DNA of 64,000 nucleotides, taken from NCBI GenBank assembly GCA_902728285.1, contig CACVBU010000050.1:3310919-3374918 (forward strand). The letters run 5' to 3'. The translations under genes were made by a program, and so were the position numbers. The DNA comes from Clytia hemisphaerica (lineage: Eukaryota > Cnidaria > Hydrozoa > Leptothecata > Clytiidae). Below are positions 24,401-31,785 of this stretch, one piece after another. Position 1 is the stretch's first letter, and every line of letters begins with the position of its first letter. The notes below the pieces were generated by a model. It saw only the letters and a program-made list of their open reading frames with translations. It was not told where the DNA came from and made no database searches.

Positions 24401-27400
24401 AATTTTAACGATGCTGATTGGATATCTAAAAAAAAGAATTTTGACATGAATGCTACTGAATCTCTGTCGTCTCAGTATTTGAAGTTTTTTAGAGAATACA
24501 GTTGGGTCTCTCTAATTCGATCTTTAAGGGGGAAAGAATTTTCTTCGAATTGGAGAAAGATTCGAGCTACAGAAAATATTTTGGATGACTCAACAGCTGA
24601 GGAGACCAATGTTTTAGCTCGAATTACAGACATTCGAATGACAGTGGTTCGAATTAGACAGAGTTGACTGTAAGAAGATTTACATCGATTAATCTAAAAG
24701 TGTGTGATTCAGATGGTTGCTTATAATGTTTAAACAAATTCAAAAGTACACAAATATAAATATTTTTATTACATGAAAAGTGTCTTCAAAAAGGAATTTT
24801 TGAATAGAAATTTCCTTAAAGTACGCTCATGCTAACCTTCAGTAACAAGTGTATTCTGCTTGATATTATTGATAATATCCACTCCATTTAACCTTTCCAA
24901 CTCCAATTCTAACCGTGACCATTCGACTGTTTTGAGTTGATCCGTTAGATTTTCATCTTCATTCGACGATAAACCAAGTCGTAAAAGTAATTGATTTTTC
25001 TCTTCCCCAATCTTGTTGGATATAATTTCCAAAACTTCTGTGGTGCAATATATTCCAGGTTCTTAAAAAACAAAATTAAATTCTCTTAAAAAAGACTCCA
25101 TGACATAGTACGGTGGAGTCTCCATGACTCGAACACGCACGGGGAACACAAATTTGTTCGAGTTAAGGAAATTTCGAGTTATATAAGGAGTAAGGTATAT
25201 GAGGAATTGTTAACTGAAAGGACGAAAAAACTTGTTCGAGTTAATGAGACATTCGAGTTATAGAGGTTCGAGTTAAAGAGACACTGCTGTATTACTCGTT
25301 CGAGAAAGCCGGAATAGAAAGCCGGAGAAGAAAGTGTAAGAAGAGAGAGTAAGTGGGTGTTGATTTAGGGTGACTAAAAATCTATACAGTGCTCCGGTCA
25401 ACACGCACGCGGAACACAAATTCATTCGAGGTAAAAGAAGACATTTTAGTCTTAGATTTTCGAGTTAAAGAGACTCCACTGAATTATGGTGTTAATCTGG
25501 ACAAAAAACTATGAAAATCTTATTAATTAAAATATATGGTGAAAAATACCTTTAAGTGTGGGTAAATTGTCTTTAATAAATTCATGTTCTTCTTTCAGAC
25601 GCTCGACAAGGTGATAAAGATTTAAGATGCATTCTTTATTTTCTTGGTGAAAATCTTTGTGGTTCGCCAAGATGGTTGCATAATCATCCAATCTATCGCT
25701 GTGATCTTCAAGCACAATGTCGTGATCTACAAGGGTAGTATCGTGATCTGCAAGGGTAGTGTTGTGATCGCCAAGGGTAGTGCCATGTTCGTTCAAAGTA
25801 GTGTCATGTAAATTTAGGTTTTTATCTAGATTCGAAATTTCTTGGTTCTGAGTCACCATGTCTTTCTTTAATTGAATATTATCCGCTCCAACGTGGGAAA
25901 GTTCGTTCAATATCTTTTTCGAGAAAAAGGATAAAGATTGAACTACGAGATTATTTGTGACATCAAGTGGTCTGTTTTTCAATGCGTTGAAATTATAAGT
26001 TGTGAGTCCTAAACCTATGACGATATTTTCCCCTTCACTCCATCTCAAGTTGAATTCAACCGAATCAATACTTTTGCCGTCAGCATGTAAAAGACGATTT
26101 CTCCAATCGCGTGCAAGAAGGACAAACGCTGCAGGACTGACGTCGGTTGGATCTAAAGCCTTTTTCCAACCCTTTTTAGGAGGTGGTAATGTAGTAAAAT
26201 TGATAATCAAAACAATGATTAGAGTTATGTCAAACGTTTGACTGTCTGTTTGATTTGAGTTTGGGGGAAGTAAAGTATCTACTTGGCTTTTCTTTAAAAC
26301 GCCTTTCTTTGCTAACTGGTTTATTGTACTTTGTTGCTTTCGAAGTTCAATGTTAAGGGCTGTTGAGTTTCTCGGTAAGCCAACATAATTGGGATCGTTG
26401 TAATCATTATGTAAGAGAGCAAGTAGTGCGCCTTTTAGAGGCTCGTGAAGCAGAGTAGCTAATCTAAGCCAATTCTCTATCTCTTGAATGGCCTGAGCTA
26501 CAGTAACGTAGGATGACATCTTTCTTAATTCTTTGACAAAATCATTCTCCTCGTTTTATCTCATTATTTCAACCAAAAAATCTCTAAAGTGAAAGTTCGA
26601 AAAATAACTTCAAGCATGGCAAAAACAAAAATGACAAATTAACACATCTTCACCGAATACAAAAAATATATTTTCCTGATATTTCCCGATTTTTTTTCCA
26701 TTCTGAATAAAATGAAGGAAAAAACAATCCTTCCCTAATAAACGAAAGTTTGCAAAAAATATCAAGCTTGTAAACACAAAAAGTCACATGCCAAAATTTG
26801 ACACACACAAAATTCTCTTTCTCTTTATAAAGCACACATCTCAGATTCGATTAAAAACGCAATTAGTCAGCAATACAAACAAAAAATCTGATCTGAACCA
26901 TAGAGGTATAAAGAAAACAGGAGTTGAATGTGTTGGTAATTGGTCGTTAAAGTCTTTTGATTTCTTTTATAAAATGTATCAAAAGAAATTCTAAGCTCGC
27001 CCGATGAAATAAGACTTTTTAGTAGAACTCAAGTTTGCTCTGAACATTCTAATAATCAGTATTGAAGATTCTAGCCTTTTAATATACGAAAATTAGATAA
27101 AACTTCGTCCACGAAACAAATTTATGTTCCATTTCGCTATCCGTTCAATTTTGTTTTGAAAAGATATTTTCTCAAGCCAGAAAATGAAAAGTTCTTTATA
27201 AGCACACACGATTTCAGACTCGATTTGTAGACATAAAGTCGCTGGAGAATTTTGGAGGAAAGTATCAAGCAATAGAGTTCACCTGAAAGAAACCATTGAT
27301 CGAAAAATCTTATCATTTGATGAAGGATTGCCAAGTTTACAGGCCTTTTTTTAGTCCAAATATTTTCTTACACTGATGTCAGAAACAATGAATCTCGTCT

Positions 27401-28871
27401 CATCTAATTTCTAAAGCTTAAATGAGCCAATAAGATTTAACCTATGGATAAAAGAGCTCATTAAAAATGCACGATATATGAGATTATGAGCATGTATACA
27501 TCGTAACTTTTTTAATCGTAGGGCGAGCTTGGTTACAATAGCATACTTCTCCTGTCTTTCTTTATACCTCCATGTCTGAACCCACTGTGCTGTGCTGTCA
27601 CCGTTTGAATACCAAACAACAATTGAACAAAGAAATTTGAATTTAGCTTTGATAGACTAAAGAGACTTGAATTAGGCAGGAGGGGGTCTCAGAAATTTAT
27701 ATATAGGGGGTTTGGCCTTTAGGGGGGGTTGATTATAGAGAGGGGGTTTGAACCACCCAGGAAACTGTGTGAGTGATGATAATAGACATGTTTTAAGGTA
27801 CGTCATTTGTCTGATATTTTTGGAATGTAGAAAACTTTCAGACGATTCTTTTGGAGAGTTAAATTTTAATTTATCCCAAATTACCCTCAAAGTCATACGA
27901 TTACTAACACTAATAAATGCGATTTTCATGTTTCTAAAAAAGTGCCCTTCCATAAGGCACCACAAGGATTAGGATAAAAATTTAATCGATCATTACAAGT
28001 GATAAAATCACTCACCTCCTCCAGCAAGGATTTCACCTGGGTACAAAGAAAACGGTTCTTGATGGAGCCGAATTTCTTCAAGTCCAACTTTCAAACTAGC
28101 TTGCTCTCCATATTTTACAGGTAATCTAGAAAATTGTAAAAGCAGTTTTAAGTCATCCTATTTCTGACCAATAAGTAATTCTTGAAGGGGTTAATCGGCA
28201 AGTATTTTCCAGGTACCAATTTTTTAATTTCATCAAACAGAAAATTTTCTCTATAAAAAATAACAATACGGCGATTCTTGAGGATAAGGTATTCTCATTT
28301 TTGACTGGGTACCCCCAGTAGGGACCTGGAAGCCATGCACCATTTAGTTGGTTCAATCAGGCATAATGGTTGTGGCTGACAACCTTTTGGAATGACCTAA
28401 TAAGTGATGGACAAGGAACAAGGAGACTTACTTTGCAGGGTTAGAAATTTTACAATAGTGTCCAGGAGGGATGATGACAAATCTTTCTGGTCCATGTGTA
28501 ATTTTTTGATTTTCTTGCAGAATGACACTCTTTGGCCCTTTTTCCACATAGGTGATGTTAGAATTCTAAATGGAAAAACATTTCTAGGGCTTAATCAAAA
28601 TTAAAGGTTTTAATTTTCTTGGTTCTCTAATTCACAGGGTTTCCCTTTTTTGAAAATAGAAAATAAGTATTGACAAAAATTGAGGTTCCACAAAGAGCAA
28701 TTTTGAAAATTGATGATTTGATTGATAAGTAGTAGTAGCACGGGGAGGCTGGAAAGATAACAAGGAGATTCAAAAAAGTGTTAAGAAGAAGTATTTAGTT
28801 GTAAACATTCTTACCAAATCCAGAACATGAGCATACTCCAATGGTCTCAACCTCAAAATTGTGCTTGACAT
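445..28871 (-). CDS. MVP: Major vault protein (MVP), 23 exons, C-terminus outside window
   Basis: MVP is the main shell protein of the cytoplasmic vault ribonucleoprotein particle. Exons, in order: 28815-28871, 28432-28565, 28016-28125, 18968-19228, 18587-18737, 18061-18127, 17745-17886, 17470-17571, 17081-17171, 16745-16805, 16488-16582, 16232-16316, 15937-16041, 15699-15744, 15450-15529, 15243-15302, 13388-13466, 2480-2622, 1627-1727, 1182-1272, 944-1033, 642-687, 445-509. All junctions are GT-AG and all phases join in frame, giving 754 codons against about 890 in vertebrate MVP. Recognisable stretches are [15 protein letters not shown] (N-terminal vault repeats), [46 protein letters not shown] (shoulder), [15 protein letters not shown], and the cap helix ending [13 protein letters not shown]. 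The start is the only Met, in exon 1 ([19 protein letters not shown]). Introns 3 and 17 (8.8 and 10.8 kb) contain other genes. The last roughly 110-140 residues were not found in 1-444. Confidence 0.95.
2640..2790. mobile_element. pogo/Tigger-like MITE relic, copy 1
   Basis: Contains the repeated phrases CTTAACTCGAACAAG and CCCTTCAATAAACAATGCC, also found near 19600, 25100-25300 and 37650-37800. The 'tctccttaactcgaa' phrase resembles pogo-type terminal sequences by general knowledge. The ends are too worn to define a target duplication. Confidence 0.4.
3470..3477 (+). promoter_or_regulatory. TGACGTCA (CRE/ATF-type) site upstream of nested gene A
   Basis: A perfect 8-bp palindrome TGACGTCA lies in the context CTATTTGACGTCAAAAA, about 180 bp upstream of the ATG at 3655. 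The same context occurs upstream of the paralogue at 8110. By known family specificity this is a bZIP (CREB/ATF) site. That it works here is inference. Confidence 0.45.
3655..5712 (+). CDS. Nested gene A: small membrane protein, paralogue of gene B
   Basis: Five exons: 3655-3666, 3807-4111, 4359-4655, 5420-5485, 5634-5712. All have GT-AG boundaries and matching phases, giving 252 residues. I do not recognise the family. Exon 1 encodes only MDTT, followed by a polar acidic/threonine-rich region. Exon 3 carries two tandem copies of a 34-residue block containing the hydrophobic run [17 protein letters not shown], then a third hydrophobic stretch. The tail has PEPSWLES and a PPP motif and ends at ISQ. 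The tail motifs (PEP[ST]W, PPP, short C-terminal helix), the phase 2 introns, the promoter motif and a 3' MITE are shared with the gene at 8110-12779, so the two are duplicates. The gene lies entirely within MVP intron 17, on the opposite strand. Exon 1 is the least certain part. Confidence 0.7.
4399..4602 (+). repeat. Tandem 102-bp coding duplication in gene A exon 3
   Basis: Bases 4399-4500 and 4501-4602 are near-identical in-frame copies. Each encodes 34 residues: a basic stretch (FLTY..TKIM.RPNNWTP) followed by a hydrophobic segment. The few differences suggest a fairly recent exon-internal duplication that doubled a transmembrane segment. Confidence 0.85.
5013..5300 (+). repeat. Direct duplication in intron 3 of gene A
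   Basis: About 90 bp starting GAGTTCTGATGTCAGGTGG at 5013-5110 recurs at 5202-5300, 189 bp away, with a few substitutions. Both copies lie in the intron before the exon at 5420, and each is preceded by a possible acceptor. No coding role is seen. Confidence 0.7.
5799..6163. mobile_element. MITE with TIR TTTAGGCCTCAAAGCTCA, 3' of gene A
   Basis: The left end TTTAGGCCTCAAAGCTCA at 5799-5816 is matched in inverted, slightly diverged form at 6143-6163 (TGAGCTTTGACAAGTCTAAA). A related copy lies 3' of gene B at 12864-13290, so the element was probably part of the duplicated segment. Confidence 0.55.
6921..7103. mobile_element. 183-bp MITE with perfect 15-bp TIRs
   Basis: ACAATTCCTGCATTA at 6921-6935 and its exact reverse complement at 7089-7103 bound the element. 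Inside, AAAAGAACGACAAATT occurs twice. It interrupts a repeat whose uninterrupted counterpart is at 6220-6480, which shows it is an insertion. Confidence 0.65.
7872..7898 (+). promoter_or_regulatory. Two TGACGTCA sites upstream of nested gene B
   Basis: TGACGTCA occurs at 7872-7879 and 7891-7898, about 215-240 bp before the ATG at 8110. The first is in the same CTATTTGACGTCA context as the site upstream of gene A. Both promoters also share an ACACACC...GAAATTT-like segment close to the start. Confidence 0.5.
8110..12779 (+). CDS. Nested gene B: serine-rich repeat, single-pass membrane protein
   Basis: Six exons: 8110-8142, 9630-10141, 10666-10824, 11085-11132, 12243-12314, 12674-12779. All have GT-AG boundaries and matching phases, giving 309 residues. 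The family is not recognised. Exon 1 encodes [11 protein letters not shown]. Exon 2 contains five 18-residue repeats of the pattern S-R-T-G-S-x-Y-S-R-H-E-x-x-K-E-x-V-I (about residues 56-145). Exon 3 encodes a clear transmembrane segment (about residues 201-223, [19 protein letters not shown]) followed by Cys-Cys. The tail has PEPTWSEY, a PPPPP run and an amphipathic end. No signal peptide is seen, so topology is uncertain. It is a paralogue of gene A at 3655-5712, and both sit in MVP intron 17 on the opposite strand. Exon 1 rests on phase and the splice donor only. Confidence 0.72.
8183..9452. mobile_element. 1.27-kb TA-flanked DNA transposon relic in gene B intron 1
   Basis: The left end, TA then CAGCACCTGACCCCGAGAAT, is matched by the inverted right end ATTCTCGGGGTCAGGTGTTG then TA. 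The ends are therefore CA...TG with a TA target duplication, as in Tc1/mariner-type elements. The internal phrase 'cccc(g)agaatgtagg' recurs near 8380, 8546, 9050 and 9415. No transposase frame remains. Confidence 0.6.
8787..8935. mobile_element. Relic of the ACACCCCTG..C family
   Basis: This resembles the element at 56812-57103, sharing ACACCCCTG, ATAGAAATTCTATTGTTCCAA and GGGGTCCC.GGGTCT. It lies inside the larger 8183-9452 element. Confidence 0.4.
9762..10031 (+). repeat. Five 54-bp coding repeats in gene B
   Basis: The 18-residue units start at [11 protein letters not shown] and run through five diverged copies. Because the unit is 54 bp, a second reading frame also stays open for about 75 codons; I treat that as a by-product. 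Confidence 0.8.
11280..11939. mobile_element. 660-bp foldback element in gene B intron 4
   Basis: The arms begin with CTCGGGTAAATTAATGCG and end with its exact reverse complement. They are about 300 bp each, with high inverted identity. GCTGACGTCAGC palindromes lie within the arms. This is a non-coding foldback or MITE-type element. Confidence 0.75.
12812..12817 (+). promoter_or_regulatory. Polyadenylation signal AATAAA of gene B
   Basis: AATAAA lies 33 bp after the TAG stop at 12777-12779. This supports the last exon of gene B and its separation from the MVP exon that follows on the other strand. Confidence 0.55.
12864..13290. mobile_element. MITE with TTTAGGCCTCAAAGCTTA ends, 3' of gene B
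   Basis: The left end TTTAGGCCTCAAAGCTTA and the inverted right end TGAGCTTTGACAAGTCTAAA match those of the element 3' of gene A (5799-6163). The two copies support duplication of the gene together with its 3' flank. Confidence 0.55.
13467..15075 (-). repeat. About 30 tandem 53-bp copies of the MVP exon-17 splice acceptor
   Basis: Read on the minus strand, each unit contains the polypyrimidine tract CTCTTTTCTTTCAG, then TACGAAAATGGCAATTT, which is the first 17 nt of MVP exon 17, then CATACAAATAACTGAC. I counted 30 units plus the real exon at 13388-13466. Units alternate between TCAGTACG and TCAGTATG. The array fills most of MVP intron 16. A 53-bp period means that using the next acceptor upstream would shift the frame and meet a TAA. 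Confidence 0.95.
18833..18890. repeat. Dispersed repeat, shared inverted with 29156-29213
   Basis: About 55 bp containing CATATTGCTACTAACATCAC occurs here and in inverted orientation at 29156-29213, both near MVP exons. It is probably a piece of an unrecognised MITE. Confidence 0.6.
19588..19720. mobile_element. pogo/Tigger-like MITE relic, copy 2
   Basis: GGAGTCTCCATAACTCTCC and TTGTTTGAGTTAAGGAGACG match other copies in the window. Confidence 0.4.
20355..20494. mobile_element. 140-bp MITE with TACCTTATCGGCCCTTTTTA ends
   Basis: The two ends are exact inverted repeats of about 25 bp, rich in GGCCG and GGCGTAA phrases. A decayed relative with GGCGTAAAAAGGGCCAA lies at about 54485-54608. Confidence 0.7.
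20797..26519 (-). CDS. NLR-type receptor: HEPN - coiled coil - Death-like - NACHT - novel repeats
   Basis: Three exons: 25550-26519, 24837-25061, 20797-24425. Phases agree, giving 1607 residues. Residues 1 to about 180 resemble the HEPN domain of the DZIP3 family, including ITLIIVL, a conserved W and RNRLLH (R140 to H145, the RNxxxH RNase-type motif). Residues 225-320 form a coiled coil with heptads of the TL.DHDT type. Exon 2 (324-398) looks like a Death-fold domain ([20 protein letters not shown]). The NACHT ATPase has Walker A GGMGKTT at 492-498 and Walker [12 protein letters not shown] at about 566-576. From 899 to the end come ten repeats of 67-79 residues. NACHT proteins of this kind are cytosolic sensors that oligomerise. 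The ligand is unknown. The Met at 24447 is not the start: it lies upstream of the acceptor TTTTTTTTAG. The gene sits in MVP intron 3, on the same strand. Confidence 0.88.
20800..22923 (-). repeat. Ten 67-79 residue protein repeats of the NLR
   Basis: Each unit centres on a pattern like [20 protein letters not shown] followed by T..PEC and then CPYSTVEI. The I/L-P positions fall at protein residues 899, 966, 1033, 1109, 1176, 1243, 1310, 1381, 1460 and 1534. The period is most often exactly 67. This is not the LxxLxLxxN pattern of LRRs. Confidence 0.85.
24463..24668. mobile_element. pogo/Tigger-like MITE in NLR intron 2
   Basis: GAATCTCTGTCG near the left and GACAGAGTTGACTGTA at the right form imperfect inverted ends. 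The internal phrase 'ttcgaatt' occurs on both arms. The element fills much of the 411-bp intron. Confidence 0.45.
25106..25300. mobile_element. pogo/Tigger-like MITE in NLR intron 1
   Basis: TACGGTGGAGTCTCCATGAC on the left and AGTTAAAGAGACACTGCTGT on the right are imperfect inverted ends flanked by TA. TTGTTCGAGTTAA occurs inside. A second shorter piece follows at about 25395-25485. Confidence 0.5.
26520..28015. other. Right part of MVP intron 3, 5' of the NLR
   Basis: No exon was seen on either strand. This stretch must contain the NLR promoter if that gene is transcribed on its own. No TATA box at a convincing distance was identified. A G-rich stretch lies at 27677-27750. Confidence 0.4.
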
Positions 28872-29155
28872 TTTTTATTACTAGCCCTATAGATATACAA
28901 AAAATTACAATACCAGCATATCAGCTAGATGTTTAGGATTATGATTTCAAATAGATTTTTTTCAAGATATAGACAATGTAATAATGGTTGAAACAATGTA
29001 CTCTCTACACATTTTCAATCTATTAGATAATTCTCCTTGAGAATATCTTCATTGTACAGCTTTTTAACACAGCACAAAAGGTGAGAAATGTCACCATACT
29101 ATCAAAAGACAGAGCTAAATAATGATATTGTAATTAAAAAATAACCAAAAATTAA

Positions 29156-29213
29156 AAGCATAACCAGGCATAACCAACGTGATGTTAGTAGCAATATGAG
29201 GATATAGGTTGAT
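29156..29213. repeat. Dispersed repeat, inverted copy of 18833-18890
   Basis: CATAACCAGGCATAACCAAC and the following 35 bp are the reverse complement of the stretch near 18840-18890. Confidence 0.6.
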
Positions 29214-30420
29214 TAATGAACAGTATGAACAGTGATTATTGTAATTCATGGCATTAAAGATAAAATGCCAGCAACACTTGAACCTTATCTAACACAATAT
29301 TGACATAATTGAATAAACTACTCGAATGGAAAAAAATTTTTCAGGGGTTAAATTTTGTGGATTTTGCGGATTTGTCATCCACAAAGTTAAGTCCCTAAAG
29401 GACTAATCCTGTTGGATAATGAGGGGGTATTATCTGGGTATATTTAGAGTTACAAAAATGAATATGTAATTTGGGTCATTTTGGGTCAGTTGATTAGGTC
29501 CTCAGCAGTGTGACTTCTTTATTGATGAAACGAAACTGAAATAAATGTACAGACTGTTTCAAACATCTCGGAATTATATGTCAACTTCGCTGGTCTGGTC
29601 AAATCGCCTGTATGGACAACAGTCAAACTGCCAAACCACTTTTTCATGGGCGGCATACCAATTGGTTGTCCATGCCTGAGGTACAAAAATAACATCAAAG
29701 CTCTTCTCAAGACTGGTGGCATCCTTTATTCGTGGAAAGAGTCAGTTTTAGATCGACCTGATTGCAGGCGAAATGTGTAGTCTGTATTGTCTCAATTTCA
29801 AAGGTGAATAACACAGTAAAATTTTAAATTTTGAAGTAGAGCTTTATAAAGTCATGTGAGCGACAGTGTATATATGTGAAAAACTGAATGTGAAATGTGT
29901 GGAAGTGTGAAAGAAGAAAAGAAAAAAGAAAAAGATAGAATATTATTTTGTCTAGTTCTATTGTATTTTAACTGTATTTTGCTTGAATATCAAGTTTAGG
30001 GCGTACATAATCTATTTCTAGTTTTTCTTTCCCGAGAGAAGAAAATTTGGTGGATGGAAAGGCAAAAAGGTCTATTGACAGATTGAATTTGAAGGATCTT
30101 CTGTCAAGACTTAAACTAGTATATCAAGATAATGGGATTTCAAGTTTGGGCTGATTCTTTTTTCGTTTTCAGTGGTTTCAGTTTCGATTTCAAGCCAATA
30201 TCTTTACAAAGAGGTGTTTGCCTATAGTTACAGGGGTTTGTGCAAAAAACCAAAGTTTTCCAAATCCTTTTTTTCGATTAAAAACCAATAAAAATGAAAC
30301 TTAAAGTCTATTCACGATAAGTGTGCACTCTTTTTTCTTTTACCTATAACTTTTGAAGGAATTCGTCAATCTTTATAAATTTGGTGTCATTGGAAAGATA
30401 TTAGTGAGTGGAACAATTTG

Positions 30421-30775
30421 AAATAAAAAAATGAAGATCTTGTAGAAAAGTGCTATAACTATCATTTTCAATGAAGTGAAACCTTGATCATCGAACGTCA
30501 TCACTGTGAAAAAATTTCTCAAAAATAATCATTCAGTCAAAAGATATCAAACAAAGTTATAAGCTAATTAACGTCTAAAAACGCTGTTTTTTGCTGTTTT
30601 CTGCTGTTTTTTGGGGTCAATCACTTCATTAACTTTGTATCATAAACTTTGTATTGAATAAATATTTTAGTGAAATTTCTTCACAGTGATGACCTCCAAA
30701 GATCAAAGAATCACTCAAGTGAAAATGAAAGTTATAGCACTTTTCTACAAGATCTTCATTTTTTCTTCTTCATTT
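30421..30775. mobile_element. About 355-bp foldback element
   Basis: GAAGATCTTGTAGAAAAGTG near 30433 is mirrored by CACTTTTCTACAAGATCTTC near 30739. The arms stay recognisable inwards (CATCACTGTGAA against TTCACAGTGATG). No coding content. Confidence 0.65.
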
Positions 30776-31554
30776 TCATCTTCATTTTTAGAATTTTTTT
30801 GTGAAAAAAATTTGAGTTAGCTAACTCGAAAACTTTTTGCGAAAAATAAAATTAGGGTTAATTCTAACTCGAAAATCCTTTTTTGAAAATGAAATATCGA
30901 CTTACAGTGGAGTGATGTCATAATTTCCAATTTTATGACGTCATAATATAGCTAACTCGAAAATTGCTAACTCAAAGTTTTCTAAGTCGAAGATTCCGGG
31001 CCTCATAAAAAATCCGATATTATTCTGTCACAATTTTATTTCTTTGAATTACTTAGCTAAAAGGAGAGCCTGGATATCCAGGCTGTAAACTATTTCACAG
31101 TCTAGTTTTTGATATTTCATGTTCTGGTATACAGCCTGGTCTCCATAGAGCAATTTGCATTCTCCGATCAGAATGCAGTCCGCTTGCTTGCGCTCACTTT
31201 GCTAAAGCCGTAAGGACCAATCTACATGGCGCAGAGTAATTCTGAAACAAAAATAAGATAACCCTCTACTTGCTAGTGAACATACAGCTTTCTGTGAGTT
31301 TATTTCTAAGAAAACATGGTTGGTCATGGTTGCACATGCAAACCTGTTTAATATGGGCTTTGGTGTAATCTTTGAATGTTTTAAATAGCTTTAGATTTTG
31401 TAAGGCTCCTTTTCATTAACTTTTGTTTGGTTGCCCTGGGTTGGCTAGGAGAGTTTTGGAAACATGGGTTTGCACTTTCATTCTCTAGGGAGTTTTTAGT
31501 GCAGATTTCAATATAAACCCCTCACAGGACAGGGATTACACCAATTACATACTG

Positions 31555-31785
31555 TGAGTGGTCCTAAATCCGACAGCCCTGCCTAATTCCGATGGGGTCT
31601 TTCAAAGATACAAACTAAAATAAAAACAAACCTTTCACTGTGACGCAACGAGGATACCAAAGTGTCAACTAAACTGAGAGATTTTTAATACATTGAACCC
31701 ATTAAAATCAAATAACATTTGTTAACGTATAACAGTTATTTGGGGGGTCAGAATTAGGCAGGGCTGTCGGATTTAGGACCACTCA
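31555..31785. mobile_element. 231-bp MITE with 35-bp perfect TIRs
   Basis: The left end TGAGTGGTCCTAAATCCGAC and the following 15 bp are exactly inverted at 31751-31785. The internal sequence is unrelated AT-rich DNA. Confidence 0.75.

Noticed and set aside
24426-24447. MSKFFFL as the start of the NLR
   Set aside because: These codons are the polypyrimidine tract and AG of a splice acceptor. The phase fits an upstream exon at 24837-25061.
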